Both the position numbers and the translations under genes were made by a program. Source: Calidifontibacter indicus (GTDB lineage Bacteria; Actinomycetota; Actinomycetes; Actinomycetales; Dermatophilaceae). From it: a DNA stretch of 64,000 bases. The notes under the pieces were generated by a model, which saw only the letters and a list, made by a program, of their open reading frames with translations, was not told the DNA's origin and did not search any database. Below are positions 9,245 to 19,645 of this stretch, in pieces. Positions within the stretch are counted from its first letter, which is position 1. The number at the start of each line of letters is the position of its first letter. The DNA lies in contig NZ_QTUA01000001.1 of NCBI RefSeq assembly GCF_003386865.1, positions 1,488,001 through 1,552,000 on the forward strand. Direction: 5' to 3'.

Positions 9245-11125
9245 ATGGCACCTGTCCTGGAGTCCGAGCGGCTTCGGCAACGCCTGCCCTCCGGGCCCTG
9301 GTCCGACCTGCAAGTGCTCGACCGTGTCGAGTCGACGAACGCGGTCCTGTCCGCCGACCCGCGTCCGTGGCGGGTGGTGATCGCCAACTTCCAGACGGCC
9401 GGCCGCGGACGTCTCGACCGGCAGTGGCAGGCGCCCGAAGGCACGAGCATCGCGTTGTCGGCGTCGATGCCGTTGCCGGCCGACACCGCGCGCTGGGGGT
9501 GGGTGCCGCTGCTGGTCGGTGTGGCCGTGCGGCGCGCACTGCGCCGACTCACCCAGCTCGACGTCGGGCTCAAATGGCCGAACGACGTGCTGATCTGCAC
9601 GGCCTCGGGATCGTGGCGCAAGGTGGGCGGCATTCTGTGTGAGGCGGTCGCCGGGGCCACCCCGATGGTGGTGATCGGGATCGGCCTGAACGTGTGGCAG
9701 AAGGAGCAGGAGCTACCGTCCGACGCGGCGACGTCGCTGTTCCTCAACGGGGTCTGTGTCGACCGGGAGACCCTCATCGTTCAGATTCTGAACGAGCTGG
9801 TCGAGGTCGAAAATGCTTGGCACACAACGGTCCTCGACAACGAGTACCGCAACTCCTGCGTGACGGTCGGACAGTTCGTGAAGGTCAGTAGCGCGCAGGC
9901 CGGCGACGTCAACGGTGTAGCTGTCGACATCGACGAGTTGGGGCGTCTCGTGCTCGACCAGGACGGCGAACGGGTGCCGCACAGCGTCGGTGACATCGTG
10001 CACGTGCGCCCGGCGCCGCCGTCCGACGGGCTACCCGGGCAGGTGCCGTCGCGGGCACGGCCCGCCGACCGTGCCCGCTTCGTCGACCAGATCGAGGAGC
10101 AGTTGCTCGGCAGCCCGCGCACGCTGCGCCGGGCCGAGGTCAGCGCGCTGGCCGGTGTCGACGAGACCTTCTCGCGCAACCTGTGGCGTGCGCTCGGGTT
10201 CGCCAACGCCCGCGACGACGACGTGGTGTTCAACCAGCAGGACGTCGAAGCGGTCAAGGCCATGGTGGCGATGGTGCGCAGCGGCCTGCTCACCGAACAG
10301 ACCGCCATCGGTATCGCTCGGGCGGTCGGTCGCAGCACCGACCGGATGGCGATGTGGTTGCTGCAACTGATCAGCGACATGATGCTGGCCGACGAGGGCT
10401 TCGAGGTCGACACCACCCGCGCCGGTGACGTCGCCGAACGCATGGTGCAGGTCAGCGAGGAAGTCGTGCCGCTGGTCGAGTACGTCACCCGCCGCAATAT
10501 CGCCAACTCGATCGCGCGCATGGTGGCCGACGCCGAACCCGATTCGCACGTCGGTGTGGTGCGCACTGTGGGCTTCGCCGACCTGGTCAACTTCACCCGC
10601 CGCGTCCGCTCGATGAGCGAGCGTGATCTCGCGCTGCTGGTCATCCGCTTCGAGAGCTTGGTGTCGGACGTCGTGGCGCTCGCAGGCGGCGCGATCGTCA
10701 AGACGGTCGGCGACGAGGTGCTGTTCACCCACCGCACCGTCGCCGGCGCCACCCAGATCGCCTTCGACCTCGTCGAGGCCGTCGAACGCGACCCGCTGCT
10801 GCAACGCATCCGGGTCGGGATGGCCACCGGACGCGTGCTCGCCCGTCAGGGTGACGTCTACGGCAACACGGTGAACCGGGCCAGCAGGTTGACTGGCCAC
10901 GCCGCTCCCGGAGAGGTGCTGGTCGACGGTGACACGGCCGAGGTGCTGCGCCGCATCGAGGGCATCGACGTGTTCGACGTCGGCCCCGTCACGCTCGCCG
11001 GTGTCGGCGACGTGCGAGCCGCCGCGGTGAGTCGCACCGGCAGCCACACCCACACCCACGCCGACCCGCAGTCGGCCGACGACGAGTCACCGACTTCAGC
11101 CACCCAGGAGGAACCGACCTCATGA
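9245..11125 (+). CDS. birA: Biotin-protein ligase fused to class III adenylate/guanylate cyclase
   Basis: One uninterrupted 626-residue frame. Residues about 20-258 are a biotin-[acetyl-CoA carboxylase] ligase without the DNA-binding domain: biotin loop [11 protein letters not shown] (51-61), KWPNDVL (110-116), KVGGILCE (126-133) and a C-terminal SH3-like part. After a Pro/Arg linker (258-275), residues 280-430 resemble the helical pH-sensing regulatory domain of Rv1264-type cyclases. Residues 440-590 are a class III cyclase with metal aspartates Asp446 and Asp490 (KTVGDE) and the NRASR transition-state motif (544-548). Elsewhere these are normally separate adjacent genes. An in-frame GTG at 10043 might allow separate cyclase synthesis. 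Its carboxylase substrate complex is encoded divergently. Confidence 0.88.
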   Translation: MAPVLESERLRQRLPSGPWSDLQVLDRVESTNAVLSADPRPWRVVIANFQTAGRGRLDRQWQAPEGTSIALSASMPLPADTARWGWVPLLVGVAVRRALRRLTQLDVGLKWPNDVLICTASGSWRKVGGILCEAVAGATPMVVIGIGLNVWQKEQELPSDAATSLFLNGVCVDRETLIVQILNELVEVENAWHTTVLDNEYRNSCVTVGQFVKVSSAQAGDVNGVAVDIDELGRLVLDQDGERVPHSVGDIVHVRPAPPSDGLPGQVPSRARPADRARFVDQIEEQLLGSPRTLRRAEVSALAGVDETFSRNLWRALGFANARDDDVVFNQQDVEAVKAMVAMVRSGLLTEQTAIGIARAVGRSTDRMAMWLLQLISDMMLADEGFEVDTTRAGDVAERMVQVSEEVVPLVEYVTRRNIANSIARMVADAEPDSHVGVVRTVGFADLVNFTRRVRSMSERDLALLVIRFESLVSDVVALAGGAIVKTVGDEVLFTHRTVAGATQIAFDLVEAVERDPLLQRIRVGMATGRVLARQGDVYGNTVNRASRLTGHAAPGEVLVDGDTAEVLRRIEGIDVFDVGPVTLAGVGDVRAAAVSRTGSHTHTHADPQSADDESPTSATQEEPTS

Positions 11126-11898
11126 TCACCGTCCGACGGGAGGGCGAGGGACACGTCGCCGAAATCGTGCTCGACCGGCCGGAGGCGATGAACGCGATCT
11201 CCACCGCGATGGCGCAGGAACTCGGTGACGCCACCCGGGAGCTCGCGGCCGACCCGCAGGTGCGGTGCGTGGTCGTCACCAGTTCGCACGAGAAGGCGTT
11301 CTGTGTCGGGGCCGACCTGAAGGAACGCAACGGGTTCTCCGACGCCGACCTCATCGCTCAGCGCCCGATCGCCCGCGCCGCATACACCGGTGTGCTCGAC
11401 CTGCCGATGCCGACGATCGCCGCGGTCGACGGGTTCGCGCTCGGTGGCGGGTCGGAGATCGCGTTGTCGTGCGACATCATCGTGGCGGGCGAGTCGGCCA
11501 CCCTCGGTCTGCCCGAGGTGTCGGTCGGGGTGATCCCCGGAGGCGGCGGCACCCAGTTGCTGCAGCGCCGCATCGGATGGGGCAAGGCCGCTCGCGCGAT
11601 CTTCTCGGCGCAGAAGTTCACCGCAGCGCGGGCCGCCGAACTCGGTTTCGTCGAGGAACTCGTGCCCGCCGGCCAGGCCCGCGACCGCGCACTCGAACTC
11701 GCCGAGCAGATCGCCGAGAACTCCCCGATCGGGCTGCGCAACGCGAAGAAGGCGATGCGCCTCGGCGCCGACGCCGACCTGCACGCCGGTCTGGAGATCG
11801 AGGATGCGTGCTGGCGGGCCACTGCGTTCTCGCCCGACCGGGCCGAGGGCGTGCGCGCGTTCGCCGAGAAGCGCGCGCCGCGCTGGCCCGGGGCCTGA
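11122..11898 (+). CDS. Enoyl-CoA hydratase/isomerase family protein
   Basis: 258 aa crotonase-fold enzyme. The oxyanion-hole region FCVGADLKER, the GGGSEIALSCD segment and LPEVSVGVIPGGGG with its Glu place both usual catalytic acids, so it is probably an active enoyl-CoA hydratase of beta-oxidation. Its ATG overlaps the stop of the ligase-cyclase gene (ATGA), implying one transcript. Substrate chain length cannot be read from the sequence. Confidence 0.88.
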   Translation: MITVRREGEGHVAEIVLDRPEAMNAISTAMAQELGDATRELAADPQVRCVVVTSSHEKAFCVGADLKERNGFSDADLIAQRPIARAAYTGVLDLPMPTIAAVDGFALGGGSEIALSCDIIVAGESATLGLPEVSVGVIPGGGGTQLLQRRIGWGKAARAIFSAQKFTAARAAELGFVEELVPAGQARDRALELAEQIAENSPIGLRNAKKAMRLGADADLHAGLEIEDACWRATAFSPDRAEGVRAFAEKRAPRWPGA

Positions 11899-11925
11899 GC
11901 CGGTGCCCGCGTCGGTGCCGACGGA

Positions 11926-11931
11926 TACGAT
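11926..11931 (+). promoter_or_regulatory. -10 element for response regulator
   Basis: TACGAT, seven bases before the ATG at 11939; no ribosome binding site in between. Confidence 0.45.
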
Positions 11932-11938
11932 CCCCTCC

Positions 11939-12613
11939 ATGACTCGAGTCCTCCTCGCCGAAGACGACGCCGCGATCTCCGAGCCGTTGGCGCGCGCTCT
12001 ACGCAGGGAGGGCTACGACGTCGACATCCGCGAAGACGGCCGCTCGGCCCTCGAAGGCGGCCGCGAGACGCCCGATCTGCTGATCCTCGACCTCGGCCTG
12101 CCCACGATGGACGGGCTCGAGGTGTGTCGCACCCTGCGCTCGGAGGGTTACACCGTGCCGGTGCTGATCCTCACCGCCCGGGCCGACGAGGTCGACACGG
12201 TCGTCGGGCTCGATGCGGGCGCCGATGACTACGTCACCAAGCCGTTCCGGCTGGCCGAGTTGCTCGCCAGAGCCCGGGCGTTGCTGCGACGCTCGCCGCC
12301 CGACCTGGTCAGCGCGCCGCTGGTGCGCATCGACCCCGAGGCCCGCCGGGCCTTCTTCGGTGCGGAGGAGCTGCAGCTCACCGCCAAGGAGTTCGACCTG
12401 CTGCGGGTGCTCGTGCGCGAGCAGGGCAAGGTCGTCGCCCGGGAGCAACTGATGCGCGAGGTGTGGGACACCGCGTGGTTCGGGTCGACCAAAACCCTCG
12501 ACATGCACGTGTCGGTGCTGCGCCGCAAACTCGGCGACGACGCGTCCGACCCCCGGTTCATCACCACGGTTCGCGGCGTCGGGTTCCGGTTCGAGGCGCC
12601 GGACGAGGGCTGA
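11939..12613 (+). CDS. OmpR/PhoB-family response regulator
   Basis: 224 aa. The N-terminal receiver domain has acidic residues Asp9-Asp10, phospho-acceptor Asp51 (LILDLGLP) and conserved Lys101 (DDYVTKPF). The C-terminal half is a winged-helix DNA-binding domain (LTAKEFDLLRVLV ... VSVLRRKLGDD ... TVRGVGFRFE). It forms a two-gene system with the histidine kinase that starts six bases after its stop. I took the ATG at 11939 because upstream in-frame codons lie inside the preceding gene. The regulon is unknown. Confidence 0.92.
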   Translation: MTRVLLAEDDAAISEPLARALRREGYDVDIREDGRSALEGGRETPDLLILDLGLPTMDGLEVCRTLRSEGYTVPVLILTARADEVDTVVGLDAGADDYVTKPFRLAELLARARALLRRSPPDLVSAPLVRIDPEARRAFFGAEELQLTAKEFDLLRVLVREQGKVVAREQLMREVWDTAWFGSTKTLDMHVSVLRRKLGDDASDPRFITTVRGVGFRFEAPDEG

Positions 12614-12619
12614 AAACCC

Positions 12620-13597
12620 TTGCAGCAGAAGCTGGTTCGCCAAGCCACCGCAACGGTGCTGATCGCGCTGTCGATCGTGGCGGTGCCCGGCATGCTGTTC
12701 GCCGCCGGGTGGTGGCGCCGGCTCGGAATCGCCGGTCTGTGCATCGCGGCCGTGGCGGTCGGTTACTGGTTCGCGCGTCGCACCGCCCGGGAGATCTCCG
12801 AGCCCGTGCAGCAGTTGGCCGCACAGGCCGAACTCGTCGGTGACGGTTCAGCGGTCTTCCGGCCGCTGCGCACCGACATCGACGAGATCAACCGCATCTC
12901 CCAGGTCTTCGAGCGACGCACCGGCGAGCTCACCCGGTCGCTCGCCTCCGAGCGGGAGTTCGCCTCCGACGCCAGTCACCAGTTGCGCACCCCGCTCACC
13001 GCGCTGCTGATGCGGCTGGAGGAGATCTCGATGTCGCACGATCTCAGCGCGGCGCACGAAGAGGCAAAGGTCGGCATCGCGCAGGTCGAGCGGCTCAACG
13101 GCGTCGTCGACGAACTGCTGCAGCGGGCCCGACGCACCCCGACCGCGTCGATGTCGGCGATCTCGCTCGACTCCGTGATCGCGGCGCTGCAACGGGAGTT
13201 CCAGCCGGCCTTCGCCGACGCACGGCGCTCGGTGCTGGTCAGCGGCGAGCGTGGCCTCTGGGTGGTGATCACCCGAAGTTCCCTGTCGCAGATCCTGTCG
13301 ACCTTGTTCGAGAACGCCCTGCGGCACGGCTCGGGCACCGTCGAGGTGCGCGCCCGGCGCAGCGGCCCGTCGGTGGTGGTCGAGGTCAGCGACCGCGGCG
13401 AGGGAGTCGACCCGGCGATCGCGCCCAAGGTGTTCGACCGCTCTGTGTCGACCGGCGGCACCGGTCTCGGGCTGGGGCTGGCGCGTGACCTCGCCGACGC
13501 TGCCGGCGGACGGCTGGAGTTGCGCAGCGCACGGCCGGCGGTGTTCGCGTTGTTCCTGTCGGCGGGCGAGCCACCGGCAACGGGTCAGCACCCCTGA
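12620..13597 (+). CDS. Two-component sensor histidine kinase
   Basis: 325 aa beginning at TTG. Two membrane segments (about 11-30 and 35-52) with almost no external loop are followed by a HAMP region, a dimerisation/phosphorylation helix with His120 (DASHQLRTPLT), and an HATPase domain with FENALRHG, DRGEGVD and GGTGLGLGLARDL. The minimal extracytoplasmic part suggests it senses a membrane or intramembrane signal. It follows its response regulator directly. The autokinase motifs all look intact. Confidence 0.9.
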   Translation: MQQKLVRQATATVLIALSIVAVPGMLFAAGWWRRLGIAGLCIAAVAVGYWFARRTAREISEPVQQLAAQAELVGDGSAVFRPLRTDIDEINRISQVFERRTGELTRSLASEREFASDASHQLRTPLTALLMRLEEISMSHDLSAAHEEAKVGIAQVERLNGVVDELLQRARRTPTASMSAISLDSVIAALQREFQPAFADARRSVLVSGERGLWVVITRSSLSQILSTLFENALRHGSGTVEVRARRSGPSVVVEVSDRGEGVDPAIAPKVFDRSVSTGGTGLGLGLARDLADAAGGRLELRSARPAVFALFLSAGEPPATGQHP

Positions 13598-13628
13598 GGG
13601 CTGACAGCGCGGTTGAACCCGGCGCGGG

Positions 13629-14150
13629 TCAGTCGACCGACGCCGACCGGTGCTCGACCACGACCAGGTCGGACGGGTCGCGCCCTTCCTCGTCGAGTTC
13701 GCTGGCGAACACGAACCGGCGGTAGGTCCAGAACCGGAACAGCGTGCCGAGACCGATGCCGATGAACGCGTTCACGTTCAGCCAGAACGCACCGTCGAGG
13801 TGCAGCACATAGTGGGTGAAGGCGATCCAGAGCGCCGAGATGCCGAGGGCGATGCCGTTGACCGCGAAGAAGAGCGCCACCTCGTGGTGCACCGGACGGT
13901 TGCGGCGGTGACGGAAGGTCCAGAACCGGTTTCCGATCCACGCGACCGCGGTCGCAACGGCGCCGCTGACGATCTTGGCGGTGGTGATCTTGGAGTCCAT
14001 CGGACCGGTCACCAGCAGGTTGAACAAGCCCATGTCGACCACGAAGCTGATCGCCCCGACGATTCCGAACTTCGCGACCTCACGCCACAGGCGCTGCACG
14101 ATCGTCTCGGAATGGGTGGTCTGCACATGGAGAGGGTAATGGGTCGACAT
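13629..14150 (-). CDS. GtrA-family membrane protein
   Basis: 173 aa with four predicted membrane helices: FGIVGAISFVVDMGLFNLL, KIVSGAVATAVAWIGNRFW, a third near ALFFAVNGIALGISALWIA and a fourth in NVNAFIGIGLGTLFRFW. GtrA proteins are thought to move polyprenyl-linked sugars across the membrane for wall or surface glycosylation. The RFWTYRRFVF ending is typical. The ATG at 14150 faces purK, with only 24 bp between the two start codons. A GtrA gene next to purK is a common actinobacterial arrangement. Confidence 0.85.
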   Translation of the reverse strand: MSTHYPLHVQTTHSETIVQRLWREVAKFGIVGAISFVVDMGLFNLLVTGPMDSKITTAKIVSGAVATAVAWIGNRFWTFRHRRNRPVHHEVALFFAVNGIALGISALWIAFTHYVLHLDGAFWLNVNAFIGIGLGTLFRFWTYRRFVFASELDEEGRDPSDLVVVEHRSASVD

Positions 14151-14161
14151 GGGTACCTCGC

Positions 14162-14167
14162 TATCGT
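14162..14167 (+). promoter_or_regulatory. -10 element for purK
   Basis: TATCGT, seven bases before the purK GTG. The divergent gtrA promoter must overlap it, because the two start codons are 24 bp apart. Confidence 0.5.
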
Positions 14168-14174
14168 GGGCGCC

Positions 14175-15365
14175 GTGAATTCCGATCCGCTTCCGCAGCG
14201 CACCCCGGGTGGTTTTCCGATCGTCGGTGTGGTCGGGGGTGGGCAATTGGCCAGGATGTGCGCACCGTACGCGGTGAATCTGGGACTCACCCTCAGCGTC
14301 CTTGCCGAATCCTCGGACGCATCGGCCGCCCTGGTCGTTCCGCACGCGCCGGTCGGCGCACACACCGACCTCGAAGCCGTCCGCGAGTTCGCGTCCCACT
14401 GCGATGTGGTCACCTTCGACCACGAACACGTGCCCCAGGAGATCCTGCAGGCGCTGGTGGCCGATGGTGTCGAGGTGCACCCGAAGCCCGAGGCGCTGGT
14501 GCACGCCCAGGACAAACTCGTGATGCGGCGCCGCCTCACCGACCTCGGGGTGCCGTGCCCGGCGTGGGCCGCCGTCCGGTCGGCGGGGGAGGTCGAGGCG
14601 TTCGCCGGGCAGCACGGGTGGCCGGTGGTGCTCAAGACGCCGCGCGGCGGCTACGACGGCAAGGGCGTTCTGCTCGCGCGGTCGCTCGCCGATGCCGCGC
14701 CCTGGCTCGACCGCCTGGGCGACGGTGAGGAACTGCTCATCGAGCAGGCCGTGAACTTCGAACGGGAACTCTCCGTGCTGCTGGCCCGCAGCCCCTCGGG
14801 CCAGGCCTCGGTGTGGCCGGTGGTGCACACCGTGCAGACCGACGGCATCTGCACCGAGGTCATCGCTCCCGCCGCCGGGCTCGACGACGACCTGGCGGTG
14901 CGGCTCGCGGGTGACGCGTTGACGATCGCCCGCGAACTCGACGTCACCGGGGTCATGGCCGTGGAGGTCTTCGAGATCCGCGGCGCCGACGGCCGCCCCG
15001 ACTACGTCGTCAACGAACTGGCGATGCGCCCGCACAACAGCGGTCACTGGACGATGGACGGCGCGGTGACCAGCCAGTTCGAGCAGCACCTGCGTGCGGT
15101 GCTCGACCTTCCGCTCGGCGACACGCGTGCTCGCAGCCGGTGGACGGTGATGGGCAACGTGCTCGGCGGTGACTACCCCGAGCTGTACCCGGCGTACCGG
15201 CACCTGATGGCGCGCGACCCGGGGCTCAAGGTGCACATGTACGGCAAAGGTGTGCGTCCGGGCCGCAAGATCGGCCACGTCAACGTCTACGGCGACGACC
15301 TCGACGCCTTGCGCGAACGGGCGCAACACGCCGCCGACTACCTGCAAGGAGTGGTGACCGAATGA
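14175..15365 (+). CDS. purK: N5-carboxyaminoimidazole ribonucleotide synthase
   Basis: 396 aa ATP-grasp enzyme of purine biosynthesis that makes N5-CAIR from AIR, bicarbonate and ATP. The N-terminal glycine-rich motif [11 protein letters not shown], the ATP-grasp segment [14 protein letters not shown] and the metal-binding [14 protein letters not shown] are all present. Start GTG at 14175, leaderless by spacing. It overlaps purE by four bases (ATGA), so the two steps are co-translated. Confidence 0.95.
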   Translation: MNSDPLPQRTPGGFPIVGVVGGGQLARMCAPYAVNLGLTLSVLAESSDASAALVVPHAPVGAHTDLEAVREFASHCDVVTFDHEHVPQEILQALVADGVEVHPKPEALVHAQDKLVMRRRLTDLGVPCPAWAAVRSAGEVEAFAGQHGWPVVLKTPRGGYDGKGVLLARSLADAAPWLDRLGDGEELLIEQAVNFERELSVLLARSPSGQASVWPVVHTVQTDGICTEVIAPAAGLDDDLAVRLAGDALTIARELDVTGVMAVEVFEIRGADGRPDYVVNELAMRPHNSGHWTMDGAVTSQFEQHLRAVLDLPLGDTRARSRWTVMGNVLGGDYPELYPAYRHLMARDPGLKVHMYGKGVRPGRKIGHVNVYGDDLDALRERAQHAADYLQGVVTE

Positions 15366-15892
15366 ACGAACCCGGCAAGCCCGTCGTGGGCATCGTGATG
15401 GGCAGCGACTCCGACTGGCCGGTGATGCAGGCCGCGGCGGAAGCCCTCGGCAGCTTCGGCATCGCGCACGAGGTAGACGTCGTCTCCGCGCACCGGATGC
15501 CGACCGAGATGATCGACTACGGGCGTGGCGCCGCAGGCCGCGGGCTGCAGGTGATCATCGCCGGCGCCGGGGGAGCAGCGCACCTGCCCGGCATGCTCGC
15601 GTCGGTCACCGCGTTGCCGGTCATCGGGGTGCCGGTGCCACTGAAGTATCTCGACGGGATGGACTCCCTGCTGTCGATCGTGCAGATGCCCGCCGGTGTG
15701 CCGGTGGCCACCGTGTCGGTGGGTGGCGCCCGCAACGCCGGCTTGCTCGCGGCACGCATCCTGGCCACGTCCGACCCGAAGCTGCGCGAACGGATGGAGC
15801 GCTTCCAGCAGAAGCTGAAGGCCGAGGCCACCGAGAAGGGACGCCGCCTGCGCGCCCAGATCGGCGGCGACGCCGGCCCCGACCGCGACTAG
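15362..15892 (+). CDS. purE: N5-CAIR mutase
   Basis: 176 aa, the usual length. It converts N5-CAIR to CAIR. The active-site motifs [15 protein letters not shown] and [12 protein letters not shown] near the N-terminus identify it as class I PurE. Directly coupled to purK. A Lys/Glu-rich C-terminal helix follows the core. Confidence 0.96.
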   Translation: MNEPGKPVVGIVMGSDSDWPVMQAAAEALGSFGIAHEVDVVSAHRMPTEMIDYGRGAAGRGLQVIIAGAGGAAHLPGMLASVTALPVIGVPVPLKYLDGMDSLLSIVQMPAGVPVATVSVGGARNAGLLAARILATSDPKLRERMERFQQKLKAEATEKGRRLRAQIGGDAGPDRD

Positions 15893-15917
15893 CAGCGTCT
15901 GCGGGGAGGCGGGTGAA

Positions 15918-17117
15918 TCAGGAGTCGATGCCGAAGATGTCGCGGGTGTAGACCTTGTCCTTGACGTCGTCGAGCTCGGGCACCAGCCGGTTGGCGACGA
16001 TGAGGTCGACGGACGCCTTGAAGGTGTCGAGGTCGCGCTCGACCCGGGAGCCGAAGAAGGTGTCGTCGACGAGTTCGGGTTCGTAGACGATCACCGGAAT
16101 TCCCTTGGCCTTCAACCGTTTCATGATTCCCTGCACGCTGCTGGAACGGAAGTTGTCCGATCCGGCCTTCATGATCAGTCGGTGGATGCCGACGGTCTTG
16201 GGTGCACGGGACACGATGTCGGTCGCGACGAAGTCCTTGCGGGTGCGGTTGGCGTCGACGATCGCGGTGATGAGGGTCTGCGGCACGTCCTGGTAGTTGG
16301 CCAGCAACTGCTTGGTGTCCTTCGGCAGGCAGTAGCCGCCGTACCCGAACGAGGGGTTGTTGTAGTGGCGCCCGATGCGCGGGTCGAGCCCGACACCCTC
16401 GATGATCTGGCGGGTGTTGAGGCCGTGGGTCAGCGCGTAGGAGTCGAGTTCGTTGAAGAACGCGACCCGCATCGCCAGGAAGGTGTTGGCGAACAGTTTG
16501 ATCGCCTCGGCCTCGGTCGGGTCGGTCAACAGCACCTCGACGTCGGGTTCGAGACTCGCCTCGACCAGCAGGTCGGCGAACCGGCGACCGCGGTCACTGT
16601 TCTCCCCGACGACGATGCGCGAGGGGTGCAGGTTGTCGTGCAGCGCCTTGCCCTCACGCAGGAACTCCGGTGAGAACAACAGGTTCTCGGTGCCGAGGCG
16701 CTCGCGGGCGTCGAGCACGTAACCGACCGGGATCGTCGACTTCACGACCATCACCGCGTCGGGGGCGATGCGGGTGACGTCGCGGATGACACCGTCGACC
16801 GAGGACGTGTCGAAGTAGTTGGTGTGCGGGTCGTAGTCGGTCGGGGTCGCGATCACCACGAACTCCGCACCCCGGTACGCGTCGTCCTTGTCGGTGGTGA
16901 ACCTCAGGTCGAGCGTGCTCCCGGCGAGCATCTGCTCCAACTCGTCGTCGACGATCGGGCTGCGCCCTTGCCGCAACCCGGCCACCCGGGCCTCGTCGAT
17001 GTCGAAGTTGACCACCGGGTGACGCTGGGCGAGCAGCGCCGCGATCGACAGACCGACGTAGCCGGTGCCGACGACGGCGATGTGTGCGGGCCGATCGGCC
17101 GACGATGTCTCTGACAT
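15918..17117 (-). CDS. ugd: UDP-glucose 6-dehydrogenase (Enterobacteria-like type)
   Basis: 399 aa. Oxidises UDP-glucose to UDP-glucuronate for wall or capsule polymers. It has an NAD-binding [13 protein letters not shown], the central [18 protein letters not shown] and the catalytic loop [16 protein letters not shown] with its Cys. The C-terminal half ([20 protein letters not shown]) resembles the short, roughly 390-residue Escherichia-type Ugd more than the 430-450-residue actinobacterial type, a possible sign of transfer. The ATG at 17117 follows TACGGT by seven bases. Convergent with purE. Confidence 0.9.
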   Translation of the reverse strand: MSETSSADRPAHIAVVGTGYVGLSIAALLAQRHPVVNFDIDEARVAGLRQGRSPIVDDELEQMLAGSTLDLRFTTDKDDAYRGAEFVVIATPTDYDPHTNYFDTSSVDGVIRDVTRIAPDAVMVVKSTIPVGYVLDARERLGTENLLFSPEFLREGKALHDNLHPSRIVVGENSDRGRRFADLLVEASLEPDVEVLLTDPTEAEAIKLFANTFLAMRVAFFNELDSYALTHGLNTRQIIEGVGLDPRIGRHYNNPSFGYGGYCLPKDTKQLLANYQDVPQTLITAIVDANRTRKDFVATDIVSRAPKTVGIHRLIMKAGSDNFRSSSVQGIMKRLKAKGIPVIVYEPELVDDTFFGSRVERDLDTFKASVDLIVANRLVPELDDVKDKVYTRDIFGIDS

Positions 17118-17124
17118 GGCCGAC

Positions 17125-17130
17125 ACCGTA
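17125..17130 (-). promoter_or_regulatory. -10 element for ugd
   Basis: TACGGT on the minus strand, seven bases before the ATG at 17117. It was used to choose that start over an upstream in-frame codon at 17216. Confidence 0.5.
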
Positions 17131-17239
17131 CCCACCACGGGGCCCTCGGCACCGACGATCGGTACTGGACGGGTGATGAACCTCCGGTGTCCGGTGCCTA
17201 GAGTTGGGTCGGCCAATCGTCCCGATCGAAGGAAACCCG

Positions 17240-18247
17240 ATGCGCTTCGGCATGTTCATCCCGCAGGGCTGGCGACTCGACCTCGTCGGTATCGAGACGC
17301 AGCAGCACTGGCAGGTGATGTCCGATCTCGCCCGTCGCCTCGACGCGAACCCGACCTGGGAGTCGGCGTGGGTGTACGACCACTTCCACACCACCCCGAA
17401 GGCACTGCCGGAGGCGACCCACGAGGCGTGGACGCTCATGTCGGCCTTCGCCGCAGTGACCGATCGGGTGCGGCTGGGGCAGATGTGCACCTGCATGAGC
17501 TACCGCGAACCCACCTACCTGGCCAAGGTCGCAGCGACCATCGACGCGATCAGCGGCGGACGCGTCGAGATGGGCATCGGTGGCGGCTGGTACGAGCACG
17601 AGTGGCGTGCCTACGGCTACGGGTTCCCGTCGGCCGGTGACCGGCTCGGCCGGCTGCGCGAGGGCGTGGAGATCTTCCGCCAGATGTGGACCACCGGCTC
17701 CGCGACGCTCGACGGAAAGCACTACCAGGTCGACGGCGCGCTCTGCTTCCCGCAGCCGGTGCAGACCACCAGCGCGGCCAACCGCATCCCGATCTGGGTC
17801 GCCGGCGGCGGCGAGAAGGTGACGCTGAAGATCGCCGCGCAGTACGCCGACTACACCAACTTCGACGGCACCCTCGAGGGCTTCCGGCACAAGTCGCAGG
17901 TGCTGCAGGACCACTGCACCGCGATCGGTCGCGACTTCGCGCAGATCACCCGGTCGGCCAACTACAACGTCGTCATCGGCGCCACCGACAAGGAGGTCGC
18001 CGACCGCCTCGCGTTCGTCGAAGACCTCCAGATCAAGGGCGGGCTGCCCGCCGAGCAGGCCGCCGCGATGCGCGAGAACCTCGCGACCCAGCCCGCCGTC
18101 GGCACACCCGACAAGATCGTGGCGACCCTGAAGGAGTTGCGGGACGCGGGCATGAGCTACGCGATCACCTACTTCGCCGAGGCCGCACACGACACGTCGG
18201 GCATCGAGTTGTTCGAGCGCGAGGTCGCGCCGGCGCTCGCCGACTGA
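17240..18247 (+). CDS. LLM-class F420-dependent oxidoreductase
   Basis: 335 aa, a luciferase-like monooxygenase fold: [11 protein letters not shown], then [23 protein letters not shown] and [10 protein letters not shown] as expected around the flavin or deazaflavin site. F420-dependent members are common in organisms that carry cofD/cofE, which are in this window. The start ATG at 17240 has GGAAA seven bases upstream. The substrate is unknown. It precedes the acyl-CoA dehydrogenase gene by 58 bases and may be co-transcribed with it. Confidence 0.85.
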   Translation: MRFGMFIPQGWRLDLVGIETQQHWQVMSDLARRLDANPTWESAWVYDHFHTTPKALPEATHEAWTLMSAFAAVTDRVRLGQMCTCMSYREPTYLAKVAATIDAISGGRVEMGIGGGWYEHEWRAYGYGFPSAGDRLGRLREGVEIFRQMWTTGSATLDGKHYQVDGALCFPQPVQTTSAANRIPIWVAGGGEKVTLKIAAQYADYTNFDGTLEGFRHKSQVLQDHCTAIGRDFAQITRSANYNVVIGATDKEVADRLAFVEDLQIKGGLPAEQAAAMRENLATQPAVGTPDKIVATLKELRDAGMSYAITYFAEAAHDTSGIELFEREVAPALAD

Positions 18248-18305
18248 CGCCCACCAGACCCGGAGCCGCCATGACCCGCAAGTACAGCGAAAGTAGGATC
18301 ACCCT

Positions 18306-19469
18306 GTGACCGGAAACACTGATTTCGACCTGTTCAAGATCTCCGAGGACCACGAGGCGCTGCGTGAGGCGGTGCGAGCCGTCGCCGACGACAAGATCGC
18401 GCCGCACGCCGCCGAGGTCGACGAGAAGAGCGAGTTCCCGCAGGCGGCGCTCGACGCGCTCGTCGCGGCCGACTTCCACGCCCCGCACATCGCCGAGCAG
18501 TACGACGGCGTCGGCGCCGATGCCCTCGCCACCTGCATCGTCATCGAGGAAGTCGCCCGCGCCTGCGCGTCCAGCTCGCTGATCCCGGCCGTCAACAAGC
18601 TCGGCTCGATGCCGGTCATCCTCGGCGCGTCCGAGGAGGTCAAGGCCAAGTACCTCCCGCCGGTCGCGCGTGGCGAGGCGATGTTCTCCTACGGCCTGTC
18701 CGAGCGTGAGGCGGGCTCCGACACGGCGTCGATGAAGACCCGTGCCAAGAAGGACGGCGACCACTTCATCCTCAACGGTCAGAAGTCGTGGATCACCAAT
18801 GCCGGTGTGTCGCAGTTCTACACGGTGCTCGCGGTGACCGACCCCGACGGAGAGCGCGGCCGCAACATCACCGCGTTCGTGGTCGAGAAGGACGACGAGG
18901 GCTTCGGCTTCGGCGAGCCGGAGCGCAAGCTCGGCATCAAGGGCTCGCCCACCCGCGAGCTCCACTTCGACAACGTCCGCATCCCGGCCGACCGCATGAT
19001 CGGTGCCGAGGGCGAGGGCCTGAAGATCGCGCTGCGCACCCTCGACCACACCCGTGTGACCATCGGCGCACAGGCCGTCGGCATCGCCCAGGGCGCGCTC
19101 GACTACGCGCTCGGCTACGTCAAGGAGCGCAAGCAGTTCGGCAAGGCGATCGCCGAGTTCCAGGGCCTGCAGTTCATGATCGGCGACATGGCGATGAAGC
19201 TCGAGGCCGCCCGCCAGATGGTCTACGTGGCCGCCGCGAAGTCCGAGCGCGACGACGCGGACCTCGGCTTCTTCGGTGCCGCCGCCAAGTGCTTCGCCGC
19301 CGACGTCGCGATGGAGGTCACCACCGACGCCGTCCAGTTGCTCGGTGGCGCCGGCTACGTGAAGGACCACCCGGTCGAGCGGATGATGCGCGACGCCAAG
19401 ATCACCCAGATCTACGAAGGCACCAACCAGATCCAGCGCATGGTGATGGCGCGCTCGTTGCTTCGTTGA
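18306..19469 (+). CDS. Acyl-CoA dehydrogenase
   Basis: 387 aa with all three acyl-CoA dehydrogenase domains. FAD/substrate motifs include YGLSEREAGSD and WITNAG; the C-terminal QLLGGAGYVKDHPVERMMRD and QIYEGTNQIQR carry the usual catalytic-Glu region. It oxidises acyl-CoA to enoyl-CoA. The FadE25-like sequence and its place near purE agree with the mycobacterial gene order recalled from memory. Start GTG. Confidence 0.92.
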   Translation: MTGNTDFDLFKISEDHEALREAVRAVADDKIAPHAAEVDEKSEFPQAALDALVAADFHAPHIAEQYDGVGADALATCIVIEEVARACASSSLIPAVNKLGSMPVILGASEEVKAKYLPPVARGEAMFSYGLSEREAGSDTASMKTRAKKDGDHFILNGQKSWITNAGVSQFYTVLAVTDPDGERGRNITAFVVEKDDEGFGFGEPERKLGIKGSPTRELHFDNVRIPADRMIGAEGEGLKIALRTLDHTRVTIGAQAVGIAQGALDYALGYVKERKQFGKAIAEFQGLQFMIGDMAMKLEAARQMVYVAAAKSERDDADLGFFGAAAKCFAADVAMEVTTDAVQLLGGAGYVKDHPVERMMRDAKITQIYEGTNQIQRMVMARSLLR

Positions 19470-19485
19470 GGCTGACCAGACGACG

Positions 19486-19519
19486 AAGGTGCCCCGTGTC
19501 TTCGGACACGGGGCACCTT
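19486..19519. terminator. Strong rho-independent-type terminator
   Basis: Perfect 15-bp inverted repeat AAGGTGCCCCGTGTC around a TTCG tetraloop, followed by a pyrimidine-rich TCTCGTC. It starts 16 bases after the acyl-CoA dehydrogenase stop and is the clearest terminator in the window. Confidence 0.9.
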
Positions 19520-19645
19520 CTCTCGTCAAAGCCGGTGGTGGCGGTGACCTGACCACAGCGGAAGGCGCACGAGGCGGGAGGGCTCGCACGGCAGCGACGA
19601 AGGAGCGCCGGGCGAACGCCCAAGGAGCCTCAATTCAGTGCGACG

